The notes: generated by a model not told the origin, from the sequence alone. A stretch of 64,000 nt of DNA from Roseomonas haemaphysalidis (GCF_017355405.1 NZ_CP061177.1:930001-994000), one strand, 5' to 3'. Numbered from the stretch's first letter, positions 8,396-17,440 are shown. Numbers and translations: made by a program.

Positions 8396-8434
8396 TCTCG
8401 GCCGGCAATGGTGAAGATTCCGTGGATGCCGGGC

Positions 8435-9343
8435 TCAGCCGGCATCCGGCCCGGCGGGCGCGAACACGCTGACGCAGCCTGGCAACAGCCGGAACATCGC
8501 CGGCGTCATGGTGGTCAGCTCGCCATCGGTGTTCACCGGCATGGGCCGCTTGGTCGCCACCGCGCAGGACTGGGCGGGAAAGGCGCGCACGTCCTTCCAG
8601 TGCCGGTGCGTGCCGCGTCGCAGCGCCGGCAGCAGCGCCAGCAGCCGCCACCAGTGGTCCACCTCCAGGCTGTAGACGTCGAGCTTGCCGTCATCCGGCG
8701 AGGCATGGTCGGCCACCGTCATGCCGCCGCCATAGTGACGGCCGTTGCCGACCGAGAGCTGGATGCTGCGGATCTTGCGCACCCGCCCCTCCTGCGTGAT
8801 CCAGGCGGTGAAGGGCCGCAGGCGCCGCAGCAGGCGGAAGGCGGCGATGGCGTATCCCAGCCGGCCCCAGCGCCGCTTGGCCTCGGCCGTCAGCTCCTGC
8901 GCCAGCTCGGCGCTGAAGCCGATGCTGGCGACGTTGAAGAACGGAATGCCATTGACGGTGCCGAGGTCGATCCGCCGCGTATGCCCGGCCGCGATCACCC
9001 GCGCCGCCGCCGCCAGGTCCGGCCCGATGCCCAGGCTGCGCGCTAGGTCGTTGGCGGTGCCGAGCGGCAGGATGCCGAAGGGCAGGCCGGTGCGCAGCAG
9101 GGCGGGTGCCGCGGCGTTCAGCGTGCCGTCGCCGCCGCCCAGCACCACGGCCGAGAAGCGCTCGGCCGCGCGCGACAGAATGGCGTCGGCCGGCATCTGG
9201 CCGGGCGGGCCGGCATGCTCCACCACCTCGGCGCCGCTGGCGCGCAGGATCTCGATGGCCGGGGCCAGCGCGGCGGTGCCGTTGCGCGCGCGGGGGTTGG
9301 CCAGCAGCAGGAACCTTTGGGCGGGGGCGGTGGGCAGGGGCAT
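8435..9343 (-). CDS. Diacylglycerol kinase-family lipid kinase (YegS-like)
   Basis: This 302-residue protein has the DAGK catalytic fold: ANPRARNGTA near the N-terminus, GGGDGTLN as the nucleotide-binding loop, and PLGTANDLARSLGI. The family phosphorylates lipid or sphingoid hydroxyls. The ATG at 9343 is chosen because GGAGAC lies just upstream; a longer frame up to 9406 has no such site. It is divergent from a PAP2 phosphatase gene, an arrangement in which a lipid kinase and a lipid phosphatase share a 113-base intergenic region. It stands 39 bases downstream of the GGDEF-EAL start on the same strand. Confidence 0.87.
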   Translation of the reverse strand: MPLPTAPAQRFLLLANPRARNGTAALAPAIEILRASGAEVVEHAGPPGQMPADAILSRAAERFSAVVLGGGDGTLNAAAPALLRTGLPFGILPLGTANDLARSLGIGPDLAAAARVIAAGHTRRIDLGTVNGIPFFNVASIGFSAELAQELTAEAKRRWGRLGYAIAAFRLLRRLRPFTAWITQEGRVRKIRSIQLSVGNGRHYGGGMTVADHASPDDGKLDVYSLEVDHWWRLLALLPALRRGTHRHWKDVRAFPAQSCAVATKRPMPVNTDGELTTMTPAMFRLLPGCVSVFAPAGPDAG

Positions 9344-9456
9344 GTCTCCGGCGGCCACGCGGCAACGCGCCAAAGCCCCCGGGGATGCGGCAACCCGATG
9401 CGGCAACCACGGGCGTGGCTCTTGCGCTAGAAACGGATCGGGCGGGAGACAGGGTC

Positions 9457-10242
9457 ATGGCATCCATTGGCGCGCGGTTGCGGGAGCTGGCGCCGGCCGG
9501 CCACCGCCGCTGGCGGGAATTCAACTGGTCGCAGTTCGTGGTGCTGGCGGCGGTCTGCGTCTGCGCCGGCGGCCTGTTCGCCTTTGCGCGCATCATGGAC
9601 GAGGTGGCGGAAGGCGAGACGCACGGCTTCGACCAGGCCATCCTGCTGGCGCTGCGCAACCCGGCCGACCGCGCCGACCCGATCGGGCCGCTGTGGCTGG
9701 AGATCATGATGCGGGACTACACCTCGCTCGGCAGCCACGCGGTGCTGGGGCTGATGGGGGTGCTGGCCTTCGGCTACCTGATGCTGGTGCGCAAGCACCT
9801 GTCCGCCGGCATGCTGGTCGTGTCCTTTGCCGGCGGCATGGCGTTGAACAGCCTGCTGAAGTTCGGCTTCGCCCGGCCGCGGCCGGACCTGGTGGCCCAT
9901 CTGGTGGAAGTGCACACCGCCAGCTTTCCCAGCGGCCACGCCATGCTGTCCGCGGTCTGCTACCTGACGCTGGGGGCGCTGCTGGCGGGCGTCGCGCCCG
10001 CCCGGCGGTACAAGACCTACATCCTGGCCACCGCCATTGGCCTGACGCTGCTGGTGGGGGCGAGCCGCATCTACCTCGGCGTGCACTGGCCGACGGACGT
10101 GCTGGCGGGCTGGTGCCTGGGCGCGGCCTGGGCGATGGCCTGCTGGCTGGTGGTGCGGGGCGGGGTGCTGTGGATGCAGCGGCGGGCGGACCGGGCGGGG
10201 GCAGGCCAGGGGGTGCCGCCCCCTGGACCCCCGCCGGGGTGA
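9457..10242 (+). CDS. PAP2-family membrane phosphatase
   Basis: This 261-residue, roughly six-helix membrane protein has the full phosphatidic acid phosphatase type 2 triad: KFGFARPRP (about 135-143), PSGH (158-161) and SRIYLGVHWPTD (203-214), with His161 and His210 as catalytic residues. It probably removes phosphate from lipid phosphates or undecaprenyl pyrophosphate at the outer face. GGGAGA lies eight bases before the ATG. The final residues GQGVPPPGPPPG are encoded by the family-2 repeat and the stop codon lies in its second hairpin, as for cytochrome b561. Pairing with the divergent lipid kinase suggests phospholipid remodelling; this is inference. Confidence 0.9.
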   Translation: MASIGARLRELAPAGHRRWREFNWSQFVVLAAVCVCAGGLFAFARIMDEVAEGETHGFDQAILLALRNPADRADPIGPLWLEIMMRDYTSLGSHAVLGLMGVLAFGYLMLVRKHLSAGMLVVSFAGGMALNSLLKFGFARPRPDLVAHLVEVHTASFPSGHAMLSAVCYLTLGALLAGVAPARRYKTYILATAIGLTLLVGASRIYLGVHWPTDVLAGWCLGAAWAMACWLVVRGGVLWMQRRADRAGAGQGVPPPGPPPG

Positions 10243-10254
10243 CAGCGCCACCCC
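10206..10254 (+). terminator. Family-2 double hairpin, copy C, overlapping the PAP2 stop
   Basis: Hairpin 1 is CCAGGGGG/CCCCCTGG (10206-10226). Hairpin 2 is weaker, GGGGTG/CACCCC (10236-10254), and contains the TGA stop (10240-10242). The tail GCCATC follows. Confidence 0.6.
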
Positions 10255-10323
10255 CGCCATCCACCTTCGCGCCCCACCCCGAGGGTCGATGCCCCCGGGG
10301 ACAGAGGGTCGAGCGTGGGTGAA

Positions 10324-10335
10324 TTTTTACAAAAA
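10324..10335. repeat. Central AT-rich dyad TTTTT-AC-AAAAA
   Basis: A perfect AT dyad in very GC-rich DNA, between family-2 copies C and D. Similar dyads sit between the other convergent copies. Confidence 0.45.
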
Positions 10336-10398
10336 GGACCCGCTGCAATCAGACGTCCGCCTCGGCCGGAAAGCCCGCATGCTTCCCCATGGCGGGGT

Positions 10399-10455
10399 CT
10401 GGGGGGACACTGTCCCCCCAGCGGGGAAGTCCAGAAGGGGCAGAGCCCCTTCTGG
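10399..10455 (-). terminator. Family-2 double hairpin, copy D, after the alpha/beta hydrolase
   Basis: On the minus strand, hairpin 1 is CCAGAAGGGGC/GCCCCTTCTGG (10431-10455) and hairpin 2 is CTGGGGGGACA/TGTCCCCCCAG (10399-10421), then the tail ACCCCGCCAT. Hairpin 1 differs in sequence from other copies but keeps a compensated stem, which supports selection on pairing. Confidence 0.7.
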
Positions 10456-10460
10456 CCCCC

Positions 10461-11249
10461 TCAACCGTCGAGAAACTCCAGCAGCGCCTCCGCCACCTCC
10501 CCCGGCACCACCACATGCGCGTTGTGCCCGCCATAGGGCAGCACCCGCAGCGCCGCCTCCGGGATGGCGCCCGCCAGTTCCTCCGAGCATTCCAGCGGCG
10601 TGCTCATGTCGTCCGCGACGCCCAGCACCAGGGTGGGGGCGGCGATGCGGCCCAGGCTGTTGCGCCGGTCGTGCCGCAGGCAGGCTTCCATCCGGGCGAC
10701 CATGGTTTCCGTGCCCGGAAAGGCGGCGATGGCGGCGGGCAGGCCGGCGGCCAGGGCGGCGTCGTGTTGCACGATCCAGCGCGGCGGGTAAATGCCGATG
10801 GGGCCGGTGCGCAGGAATTCCTCGACGCCAAGGCCCAGTAGCATCTGCCGCCGCATGGTCATGACGCGGGCGAAATAGGCGTCGGGCCCGGCCCAACTCG
10901 CGTAAAGCACCAGCCGGTCCACGCGGGCCGGATGATCGGCCGCCAGCGCCTGCGCCACGGCGCCGCCCAGCGAATGGCCGACGACGTGGGCACGCTCCAG
11001 GCCCAGGTGGTCCATCAGCCCCAGCACGTCCCGGGCGATCTGGTCGACCGAGAAGGCGCCGTCCCAGCGGCTGCTGCCGCCGAGGCCGCGATGGTCGTGG
11101 GTGATGACGCGGAACCGCCGCGCGAGGGCCGGCACCACCGCCTGCCAGGGCTGCGCCAGCCCGTTGAGGCCGGACACCAGCAGCAGCGGCGGCCCGGCAC
11201 CGGCCTCCTGGTAGTGCAGGTCGCCCCAGTCCAGGGGTGCGGCGGGCAT
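10461..11249 (-). CDS. Alpha/beta-fold hydrolase
   Basis: This 262-residue hydrolase has the nucleophile elbow GHSLGG with Ser93, an acid in VADD (Asp213/214) and His242 in YGGHNAH. The oxyanion region HDHRGLGGSS is typical of the RutD/3-oxoadipate enol-lactonase group. It has no signal peptide, so it is cytoplasmic. The start lies three bases after the stop of the upstream binding-protein gene, so the two are one transcription unit. The substrate is not identifiable; linkage to a solute-binding protein suggests hydrolysis of an imported compound. Confidence 0.85.
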   Translation of the reverse strand: MPAAPLDWGDLHYQEAGAGPPLLLVSGLNGLAQPWQAVVPALARRFRVITHDHRGLGGSSRWDGAFSVDQIARDVLGLMDHLGLERAHVVGHSLGGAVAQALAADHPARVDRLVLYASWAGPDAYFARVMTMRRQMLLGLGVEEFLRTGPIGIYPPRWIVQHDAALAAGLPAAIAAFPGTETMVARMEACLRHDRRNSLGRIAAPTLVLGVADDMSTPLECSEELAGAIPEAALRVLPYGGHNAHVVVPGEVAEALLEFLDG

Positions 11250-11252
11250 GCG

Positions 11253-12083
11253 TCAGCGCGCCTGGATCAGCGCGGCGGCGGAGTTCCGCTCCAGCCCGAA
11301 CTTCGCCAGCGCGGTGGCGTAGCTGCCGTCGGCCACCGCCGCCTGCAGCGCCTGGGTCACCGCCTGGCGCAGCACGGTGGCGGATTTCGGAAAGGAGATG
11401 ACGATGAGCTGCTCTGTCAGCGGCGCGCCGATCATGGCGTAGACGCCGGGCTCCTGGCTCATGGTGTAGGGCACGGATTCGCTGCTTTGCACGGTGGCGT
11501 CCACGCGGCCCTGGCGCAGCTGCAGCCGGGCGGCGGGGGTGCCGTCGGCTTCCTGCACCTCGATCGCGGGGCGGCCGGCGGGCAGGCAGTGCTCGGTGCT
11601 CCAGCGGCGCATGGCGGCGTCAAAGCGGTTGCGGCGATTGGCGCTGACCTTCAGGCCGCACAGGTCCAGCGGCGTGGCGATGGGGGCGTGGCTGCTCAGC
11701 GTATAGGGCTGCATGCCGGTGGTCAGGTAGGGCAGGTAGTCCAGCCGGTCGGCGGCTTCCGGCGCGTCCAGCATGCTGAAGGCGAGGTCGACGCGGCCGG
11801 TCGCCAGCGAGTTCACCGCGGATTCATAGGAGGTATCCTGCCAGGCGAGGCCGAGGCCGAGGCGGCGCGCGATGTCGGTGGCGAGGTCGACGTCGACACC
11901 GGTGAGCGTGTTGGTTTCGGGCACCTTGTAGGCCATCGGCGGAAAGGCGGCAAACAGCGCGATGGTCAGCGTCTTGCGGGCCGCGATCTCGGGCGGCAAC
12001 GGCGGGGACCCGGTTTGCGCGGCGGCGGGCAGGGCGGCGAGACAGCAAAGCAGGCCGGCGGCGAGGAAGCAGCGGGGTGTCAT
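11253..12083 (-). CDS. Extracellular solute-binding protein family 3
   Basis: This 276-residue protein has a signal peptide (LAAGLLCCLAALPAAAQ, about residues 6-23) followed by the SBP_bac_3 fold: LTIALFAAFPPMAYK, then GVDVDLATDIARRLG and GRVDLAFSMLDAPEAA. This family delivers polar amino acids or similar small acids to ABC permeases, none of which is adjacent. The ATG at 12083 is chosen because it places the signal peptide at the N-terminus; a longer frame to 12131 adds a charged leader. It is the first gene of a two-gene unit with the alpha/beta hydrolase. Confidence 0.85.
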   Translation of the reverse strand: MTPRCFLAAGLLCCLAALPAAAQTGSPPLPPEIAARKTLTIALFAAFPPMAYKVPETNTLTGVDVDLATDIARRLGLGLAWQDTSYESAVNSLATGRVDLAFSMLDAPEAADRLDYLPYLTTGMQPYTLSSHAPIATPLDLCGLKVSANRRNRFDAAMRRWSTEHCLPAGRPAIEVQEADGTPAARLQLRQGRVDATVQSSESVPYTMSQEPGVYAMIGAPLTEQLIVISFPKSATVLRQAVTQALQAAVADGSYATALAKFGLERNSAAALIQAR

Positions 12084-12305
12084 GGCGGTGGTCCTGGGCT
12101 GGCGGTGACGGACCAAGCAAGCGTGGCGCAACAGCTTGCCCCGCCGCTACGCCTGCCGGTCACTGCTGCCGGCAGAAAACGACCAAGTTTCAGGCAAGGC
12201 ATAACGGCAGCCTCTTGTTGCCCACGATTTCTGATAACAGAACGGCCTGAGTGCCTCATCGCTGAGCGAGACGCCCCACGCTTGGCAGGGCCGGTCATCA
12301 GCGGT

Positions 12306-12315
12306 ATGGTAGTAT
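12306..12315 (+). promoter_or_regulatory. Candidate GntR operator half (ATGGTAGTAT)
   Basis: ATGGTAG followed by TAT lies 46 bases before the gntR start. The same ATGGTAGNAT string occurs within a perfect palindrome in the divergent idonate dehydrogenase/MFS promoter at 20738. It is AT-richer than its surroundings. The rest of the 278-base divergent gap (12084-12361) shows no clear promoter. Confidence 0.35.
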
Positions 12316-12361
12316 CCCAACAGGCCGGAACCACCCGCCAGCTGCCCGGGAGCCCAAGCCC

Positions 12362-13093
12362 ATGACCCCCTTGCAGGACATCCTGGCGCCGCTCGACGCC
12401 GGGGAACAGAATGGCCCCGTCGGGCTCGCCATCGCGCTGCTGCTGCGCGAGCACATCATCACCAACCGCCTGTCGCCCGGGCAGGCCCTGCCGGAAAGCG
12501 AGGTCGCCAGCCTGCTCGGCGTCAGCCGCCAGCCAGTGCGCGAGGCGCTGATCCGCCTGTCGGAAGGCGGGCTGGTGCGCATCCTGCCGCAGCGGGGCAC
12601 GCTGGTCACGCGCATCTCGCGCCAGGCGGTGGAAGGCGGGCGCTTTGTGCGCGACGCGGTGGAGCGCGCGGTGGTGCGCGAAGCCGCGAAACGCGCCCCG
12701 CCCGGCGCCACCGACGCCATGCACCGGCTGATCGACGCGCAGCAGGCCGCCCTGGTCGCCGAGGACCACGCCGGCTTTCTGCGGCTGGACGACGCGCTGC
12801 ACGCCGCCTTCGCCGCCGCCATGGGCCGGCCCGGCGCCTGGGCGGCGCTGGGCGACGTCAAGCTGCAGATGGACCGCGTGCGCTACCTCAGCATTCCCGA
12901 CGCGACGCCCGCGGCGCTGCTGGTGGCGCAGCACCGCGCCATCGTGGATGCCATCGCCGCCGGCGATGCCGACGGGGCGGAGGCGGCCATGCGCACGCAC
13001 CTGTCCGAGGTGCTGTCCGCCCTGCCGAAGCTGACGGAACGCTTTCCCGACCATTTCGAAAAGGCCGCGCCATGTTCACCGCCCCCCGCCTGA
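12362..13093 (+). CDS. GntR-family regulator with FCD-type ligand domain
   Basis: This 243-residue regulator has an N-terminal winged HTH (residues about 20-85, LPESEVASLLGVSRQPVREA) and a helical C-terminal FCD domain with the usual acidic and His metal-site residues (VERAVVREAA, LDDALHAAF, QHRAIVDAI). The FadR/UxuR subfamily commonly senses uronates or other sugar acids. GGGAG precedes the start. The next gene, uxuB, begins 22 bases inside its 3' end, so regulator and enzymes are co-transcribed. It is the likely local repressor of the uronate genes, and possibly of the genes at 20 kb. Confidence 0.88.
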   Translation: MTPLQDILAPLDAGEQNGPVGLAIALLLREHIITNRLSPGQALPESEVASLLGVSRQPVREALIRLSEGGLVRILPQRGTLVTRISRQAVEGGRFVRDAVERAVVREAAKRAPPGATDAMHRLIDAQQAALVAEDHAGFLRLDDALHAAFAAAMGRPGAWAALGDVKLQMDRVRYLSIPDATPAALLVAQHRAIVDAIAAGDADGAEAAMRTHLSEVLSALPKLTERFPDHFEKAAPCSPPPA

Positions 13094-14550
13094 GCGCGGC
13101 GCTGCTGCCGGCATTGCCCGGCGCCGTCCGCCGCCCCGGCTATGACCGCGCGGCGCTGCGGACCGGCATCGTGCATCTCGGCCTCGGCGCCTTTCACCGC
13201 GCGCACCAGGCCGTCTACACCGAGGACCGGCTGGAGGCGGGGGAGCGTGACTGGGCCATCAGCGGGCTCAGCCTTCGCTCGCCCGCGGTGCGAAACGCGC
13301 TGGCGCCGCAGGATGGGCTCTACACCGTGCTGACCCGCGCGCCGGGCGGCGACGAGGCGCGCATCGTCGGCAGCGTGACGGAAGCGCTGACGGTGCCGGA
13401 GCAGCCGGAGCTGGCGCTGCGCCGGATGGCCGCGCCCGCCACGCGCATCATCGGCCTGACGGTGACGGAAAAGGCCTATTGCCGCGACGCGGGCGGCGCG
13501 CTGGACGAGGCGCACCCCGACATCCGCGCCGATCTCACGGGCGAAGGCTTTCCGCGCAGCGTGCCGGGCCTGCTGGCCGCGGCGCTTCGCGCACGGGCCG
13601 ACAGCGGCGCCGGCGCGGTGACGCTGATGACCTGCGACAACCTGCCGGACAACGGCGGCACGCTGGCCCGCGTGCTGGCGCGCTTCGTGGCGCTGCGCGA
13701 CCCGGGGCTGGCGGGCTGGATGGCCGACCACGTCCGCTGTCCCGCCACCATGGTGGACCGCATCGTGCCCGCCACCACGGAGGCCGAGCGCGAGGCCGTC
13801 GTAGCGCTGGGCTACGCCGACGCCTGGCCGGTGGTGGCCGAGCCGTTTTCCCAATGGGTGGTGGAGGACCGCTTCGCCGCCGGCCGGCCGCGCTGGGAGG
13901 AAGCGGGCGCGCTGCTGGTGGCGGAGGTGCAGGCCTTTGAGCTGATGAAGCTGCGCTGCCTGAACGGCGCGCATTCCTCGCTGGCCTATCTCGGTGCCCT
14001 CGCCGGCATTGCCACGGTGAGCGAGGCGATGGCCGAGCCGCTGCTGGCCGCCTTTCTGCAACGCCTTTGGACGCGGGACATCCTGCCCACCCTGCCGCCG
14101 GTGCCGGGCATCGACCTGCCGGGCTACACCGCAGAGCTGGAAGAGCGCTTCCGCAATCCCGCCATCCGGCACCGGCTGCTGCAGATCGCCATGGACGGCT
14201 CGCAGAAGCTGCCGCAGCGCCTGCTGCGCCCGGCCGCCGAGCGGCTGGCGCAGGGCGCGGTGCCGCGCGCCATCGCCGTCGCCGTCGCCGCCTGGATGGG
14301 TTTTCTGCTGGGCGGGGACGAGGCGGGCGGCAGCCACGTGATCGACGACCCGATGGGCGCGAGGCTGGCCGACGTGGCCCGCGCCGCCGGGCGGGATGCC
14401 GATGCGCTGTCCGCCGCGCTGTTCGCGCTGCCGGAGATCTTCGAGCCCGCGCTGGCCACGCATGCGGGCTTCCGCGCCGCCGTGCGCGACAGCCTGGCGC
14501 TGCTGCTGCGCGACGGGGTGCGCCCCGCGCTGCGCGCCGCGCTCGCCTGA
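13072..14550 (+). CDS. uxuB: Mannitol dehydrogenase-family protein, probable fructuronate reductase
   Basis: This 492-residue polyol dehydrogenase has the N-terminal NAD-binding motif IVHLGLGAFHRAHQAVY and the catalytic segment VTEKAYCRD, plus ELMKLRCLNGAHSSLAYLG, the conserved active-site Lys/Asn/His helix. Its length suits fructuronate reductase (UxuB), which interconverts D-fructuronate and D-mannonate. The uxuA gene follows 27 bases downstream, which supports that assignment over mannitol dehydrogenase. The ATG overlaps the gntR 3' end and is preceded by AAGG. Confidence 0.88.
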   Translation: MFTAPRLSAALLPALPGAVRRPGYDRAALRTGIVHLGLGAFHRAHQAVYTEDRLEAGERDWAISGLSLRSPAVRNALAPQDGLYTVLTRAPGGDEARIVGSVTEALTVPEQPELALRRMAAPATRIIGLTVTEKAYCRDAGGALDEAHPDIRADLTGEGFPRSVPGLLAAALRARADSGAGAVTLMTCDNLPDNGGTLARVLARFVALRDPGLAGWMADHVRCPATMVDRIVPATTEAEREAVVALGYADAWPVVAEPFSQWVVEDRFAAGRPRWEEAGALLVAEVQAFELMKLRCLNGAHSSLAYLGALAGIATVSEAMAEPLLAAFLQRLWTRDILPTLPPVPGIDLPGYTAELEERFRNPAIRHRLLQIAMDGSQKLPQRLLRPAAERLAQGAVPRAIAVAVAAWMGFLLGGDEAGGSHVIDDPMGARLADVARAAGRDADALSAALFALPEIFEPALATHAGFRAAVRDSLALLLRDGVRPALRAALA

Positions 14551-14577
14551 ACCACAACACCTGAGGAGACGCACAAG

Positions 14578-15783
14578 ATGGAACAGACCTGGCGCTGGTT
14601 CGGCCCCGATGACAGCGTGACGCTGGCGCATGTGAAGCAGGCCGGCGCGACCGGCGTGGTGTCCGCGCTGCACCACATGAACCAGGGCCGCGCCTGGCCC
14701 GAGGACGAGGTGCTGAAGCGCAAGAAGCTCATCGAGGATGCCGGGCTGCGCTGGTCCGTGGTCGAAAGCATCGCGGTGCACGAGGACCTCAAGACCCGCA
14801 CGGGCGACTTCAAGAACCTGATCGAGCAGTACAAGGGCTCCATCCGCGCCGTGGCCCGCGCCGGTGTGAAGACCATCTGCTACAACTTCATGGCGATCAC
14901 CGACTGGACGCGCACCGACCTGCACTACAAGCTGCCCTCCGGCGGCCTGGCGCTGCGCTTCGACTGGACCGACGTCGCCACCTACGACCTGCACATCCTC
15001 AAGCGCCCCGGCGCCGAGGCCGACCACCCCGAGGCGCGGCGCCGCGCCGCCGCGGCGCGCTTCGCCGCCATGTCGGAAAGCGACCAGTCCAACCTCGAGA
15101 AGCTGATGATCGACTGGCTGCCGGCGCGCGAGTTCGTCTACGACCGCGCCGGCTTCCAGAAGCTGCTCGACGTTTACAAGGACATCGGCGAGGACGGTCT
15201 GCGCGCCAACATGATCGCCTTTGTCCGCGAGGTGTCCGAGACGGCGGCGGAGGAAGGCGCGCGGCTGTGCATCCACCCCGACGACCCGTCCTTCCCGATC
15301 TTCGGCATGCCGCGCGTCATGTCCACCGCCGCCGACGCCCGCGCGCTGATGGAGGCGGTGCCCGAGCCCGCCAGCGGCCTGACCTATTGCACCGGCGCCT
15401 TCGGCAGCAACCGCGCCAACGACATGGTGGCGATGGCCCGCGAGTTCGGCCCGCGCATCCACTTCGCGCACCTGCGCAACGTGACGATCGAGGAGGACGG
15501 CTCCTTCTTCGAGGCCGACCACCTGGACGGCAGCACCGACATGGTCGGCTGCGTCGCCGCCCTGATGGCCGAGGAGGACCGCCGCCGCGCCGAAGGCCGC
15601 GCGGATGCCGAGATCCCGATGCGCCCCGACCACGGCCACCTGCTGGTGGACGACATCGAGAGCGTGAAGAACGGCGTGAAGGTGAACCCCGGCTATTCCT
15701 GCATCGGCAGGCTGAAGGGGCTGGCGGAGCTGCGCGGCGTGATGCGCACGGTGGAAGCCTTCCGCGGCGGCCGCCTGGACTGA
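14578..15783 (+). CDS. uxuA: Mannonate dehydratase
   Basis: This 401-residue protein opens with TWRWFGPDDSVTLAHVKQAG and continues VVSALHHMNQGRAWPEDEV, the characteristic UxuA start. LCIHPDDPSFPIFGMPRV and GAFGSNRANDM carry conserved metal-binding and substrate residues, and MRPDHGHLL a late conserved His motif. The enzyme dehydrates D-mannonate to 2-keto-3-deoxygluconate in hexuronate degradation. GAGGAGA lies eight bases upstream of the ATG. With UxuB and the GntR regulator it makes a compact glucuronate/mannonate operon; no isomerase (UxaC) or KDG kinase is present in the window. Confidence 0.94.
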   Translation: MEQTWRWFGPDDSVTLAHVKQAGATGVVSALHHMNQGRAWPEDEVLKRKKLIEDAGLRWSVVESIAVHEDLKTRTGDFKNLIEQYKGSIRAVARAGVKTICYNFMAITDWTRTDLHYKLPSGGLALRFDWTDVATYDLHILKRPGAEADHPEARRRAAAARFAAMSESDQSNLEKLMIDWLPAREFVYDRAGFQKLLDVYKDIGEDGLRANMIAFVREVSETAAEEGARLCIHPDDPSFPIFGMPRVMSTAADARALMEAVPEPASGLTYCTGAFGSNRANDMVAMAREFGPRIHFAHLRNVTIEEDGSFFEADHLDGSTDMVGCVAALMAEEDRRRAEGRADAEIPMRPDHGHLLVDDIESVKNGVKVNPGYSCIGRLKGLAELRGVMRTVEAFRGGRLD

Positions 15784-15815
15784 AGCCCCGGGCCTGGCGG
15801 CGGCGTTAAGCCGCC

Positions 15816-16532
15816 ATGGCCCCCTTCCGCATCGGCACCGCCGGCTGGAGCATCCCCGCGCAGCACGCGGCGGCGTTCCCCGCCGGCGGCAGCCACCTCG
15901 CCCGCTACGGCGCGCGGCTGCCGGTGGTGGAGATCAATTCCTCCTTCTACCGCCCGCACCGGCCCGCCACCTATGCGCGCTGGGCGGCGACGGTGCCGGA
16001 GGAGTTCCGCTTCGCCGTGAAGCTGCCCAAGGAGATCACCCACGTCCTGCGCCTGGCGGGCGCGGAAGCGCCTTTGGCGCGCTTCCTGGACGAGGTCGCC
16101 CTGCTGGGCCCGAAGCTCGGCCCGCTGCTGCTGCAACTGCCGCCGGGCCTGGGCTTCGATGCCGCGCTGATCGGCGATTTCCTTGACCTCCTGCGCGCCC
16201 GTTTCAGCGGCCCGCTGGTTTGCGAGCCGCGTCACGCAAGCTGGTTCGACGGCGCCGCCGACGCGCTGCTGGCCGGGCGCGGCATCCCGCGTGTCGCGGC
16301 CGATCCGCCGCCCGCGCCAGGGGCCGCGCGGCCCGGCGGCTGGCCGGGGCTGCGCTACTGGCGATTGCATGGCTCGCCGCGGATGTATTATTCGCCCTAT
16401 GCGGCGGAGCGGCTGCAGCGCCTCGCCGCCTTGCTGCGTGACGACCCCGCCGAGCACTGGGTGATCTTCGACAACACCGCCGAGGGCGCCGCCTGGGCGG
16501 ATGCGCTGGCGCTGCTGTTTCTCACGCGCTGA
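15816..16532 (+). CDS. DUF72-family protein
   Basis: This 238-residue protein matches DUF72 (YecE-like, TIM-barrel fold): FRIGTAGWSIP at the start, then VEINSSFYRPHRPATYARWA, FAVKLPKEITH, and the late motif LRYWRLHGSPRMYYSPY. No catalytic function is established for the family. It begins 32 bases after uxuA on the same strand and could be co-transcribed. Its last 11 bases overlap the 3' end of the convergent LysR gene. Confidence 0.88.
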   Translation: MAPFRIGTAGWSIPAQHAAAFPAGGSHLARYGARLPVVEINSSFYRPHRPATYARWAATVPEEFRFAVKLPKEITHVLRLAGAEAPLARFLDEVALLGPKLGPLLLQLPPGLGFDAALIGDFLDLLRARFSGPLVCEPRHASWFDGAADALLAGRGIPRVAADPPPAPGAARPGGWPGLRYWRLHGSPRMYYSPYAAERLQRLAALLRDDPAEHWVIFDNTAEGAAWADALALLFLTR

Positions 16533-17415
16533 CCATCCGCCGCTCCAGCAGGTCCAGCAACGCCCGCGCCGCCGGCCCCGGCTCGGCGCCGCGCTTCAGC
16601 ACCACGCCGGTCGCGCGGTCGATGCGCGGCTCGCCGAGCGGGCGGGCCACCAGCACCGGGTGCGGCCCGCGCGGCAGCGCCAGGCGCGGCACCACGGCGA
16701 CGCCGAGCCCCGCCTCCACCAGCCCGAGGCTGGTGGACAGGTGCTCCGCCTCGTAGCGCCAGTTGGGCTGGATGCCGCGCGGCAGCAGCGCGCGGTCCAG
16801 GATCAGCCGGTTGCCGGAGCGGCGGGACACGCCGACCAGCACCTCGTCCGCCAGATCCTCCCAGCGCAGCCCGCGCTTGCGCGCCAGCGGGTGGTCCCGC
16901 CGGCAGGCCAGCACGAAGGGGTCGCGGCGCAGCGCGCGGAACTCCACCTCCGGGTGCACCGCGCCTTCCATGCCGATGCCGAACTCGACGCCGCCGCCGG
17001 CCACCGCATCCGTCACGCCGTCGGCCGAAAGGTCCATCACCCGCACCCGCACATGCGGAAAGCGGCGGGCGAAATCGGCCAGCGTGGCGGGCAGGAAGTA
17101 GTAGGCGGCGGTGGGGATGCAGGCGATCGTCACCAGCCCGCGCCTGCGCGCGGCCGTTTCGCGGATGCCGAGCAGGCTTTCCTCCAGCTCGTCCAGCAGG
17201 CGGCGCGCGCGGGGCAGGAACTCGCGCCCCGTCTGCGTCAGCGTCACGCGCCGGGTGGTGCGCGTCAGCAGCGCGATGCCCAGTTCCTCCTCCAGCGAGG
17301 ACAGGCGGCGGGAGATGGCGGGCAGCGACAGGTGCAGCACCTCCATCGCGCGCGTCAGGCTTTGCGCCTCGGCGACGGCGACGAAGGCGCGGAGCTGGTC
17401 AAGGTCGATCGCCAT
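16522..17415 (-). CDS. LysR-family transcriptional regulator
   Basis: This 297-residue regulator has the N-terminal HTH AFVAVAEAQSLTRAMEVLHLSLPAISRRL and the LysR substrate-binding domain. (Segments: AFVAVAEAQSLTRA, LHLSLPAISRRLSSLE.) It is divergent from the galD-like gene, with 105 bases between start codons, so it is the probable activator of the tautomerase and Bug-protein genes. The stop overlaps the DUF72 gene tail-to-tail by 11 bases, so no terminator lies between them. Confidence 0.9.
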   Translation of the reverse strand: MAIDLDQLRAFVAVAEAQSLTRAMEVLHLSLPAISRRLSSLEEELGIALLTRTTRRVTLTQTGREFLPRARRLLDELEESLLGIRETAARRRGLVTIACIPTAAYYFLPATLADFARRFPHVRVRVMDLSADGVTDAVAGGGVEFGIGMEGAVHPEVEFRALRRDPFVLACRRDHPLARKRGLRWEDLADEVLVGVSRRSGNRLILDRALLPRGIQPNWRYEAEHLSTSLGLVEAGLGVAVVPRLALPRGPHPVLVARPLGEPRIDRATGVVLKRGAEPGPAARALLDLLERRMVSA

Positions 17416-17422
17416 GTGGGTC

Positions 17423-17440
17423 TTCTGCCAAACGCAAGAA
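17423..17440. promoter_or_regulatory. Candidate LysR box in the divergent promoter
   Basis: TTCT and AGAA flank ten bases, giving a short dyad of the T-N11-A type eight bases upstream of the lysR start. The arms are only four bases, so this is weak evidence. Confidence 0.25.

Noticed and set aside
12211-12238. Promoter TTGTTG...GATAAC before gntR
   Set aside because: The spacer is only 12 bases, too short for a sigma-70 promoter.
16522-16532. Overlap of DUF72 and LysR as a frameshift
   Set aside because: The two genes are on opposite strands and both have complete C-termini; a short tail overlap is normal.
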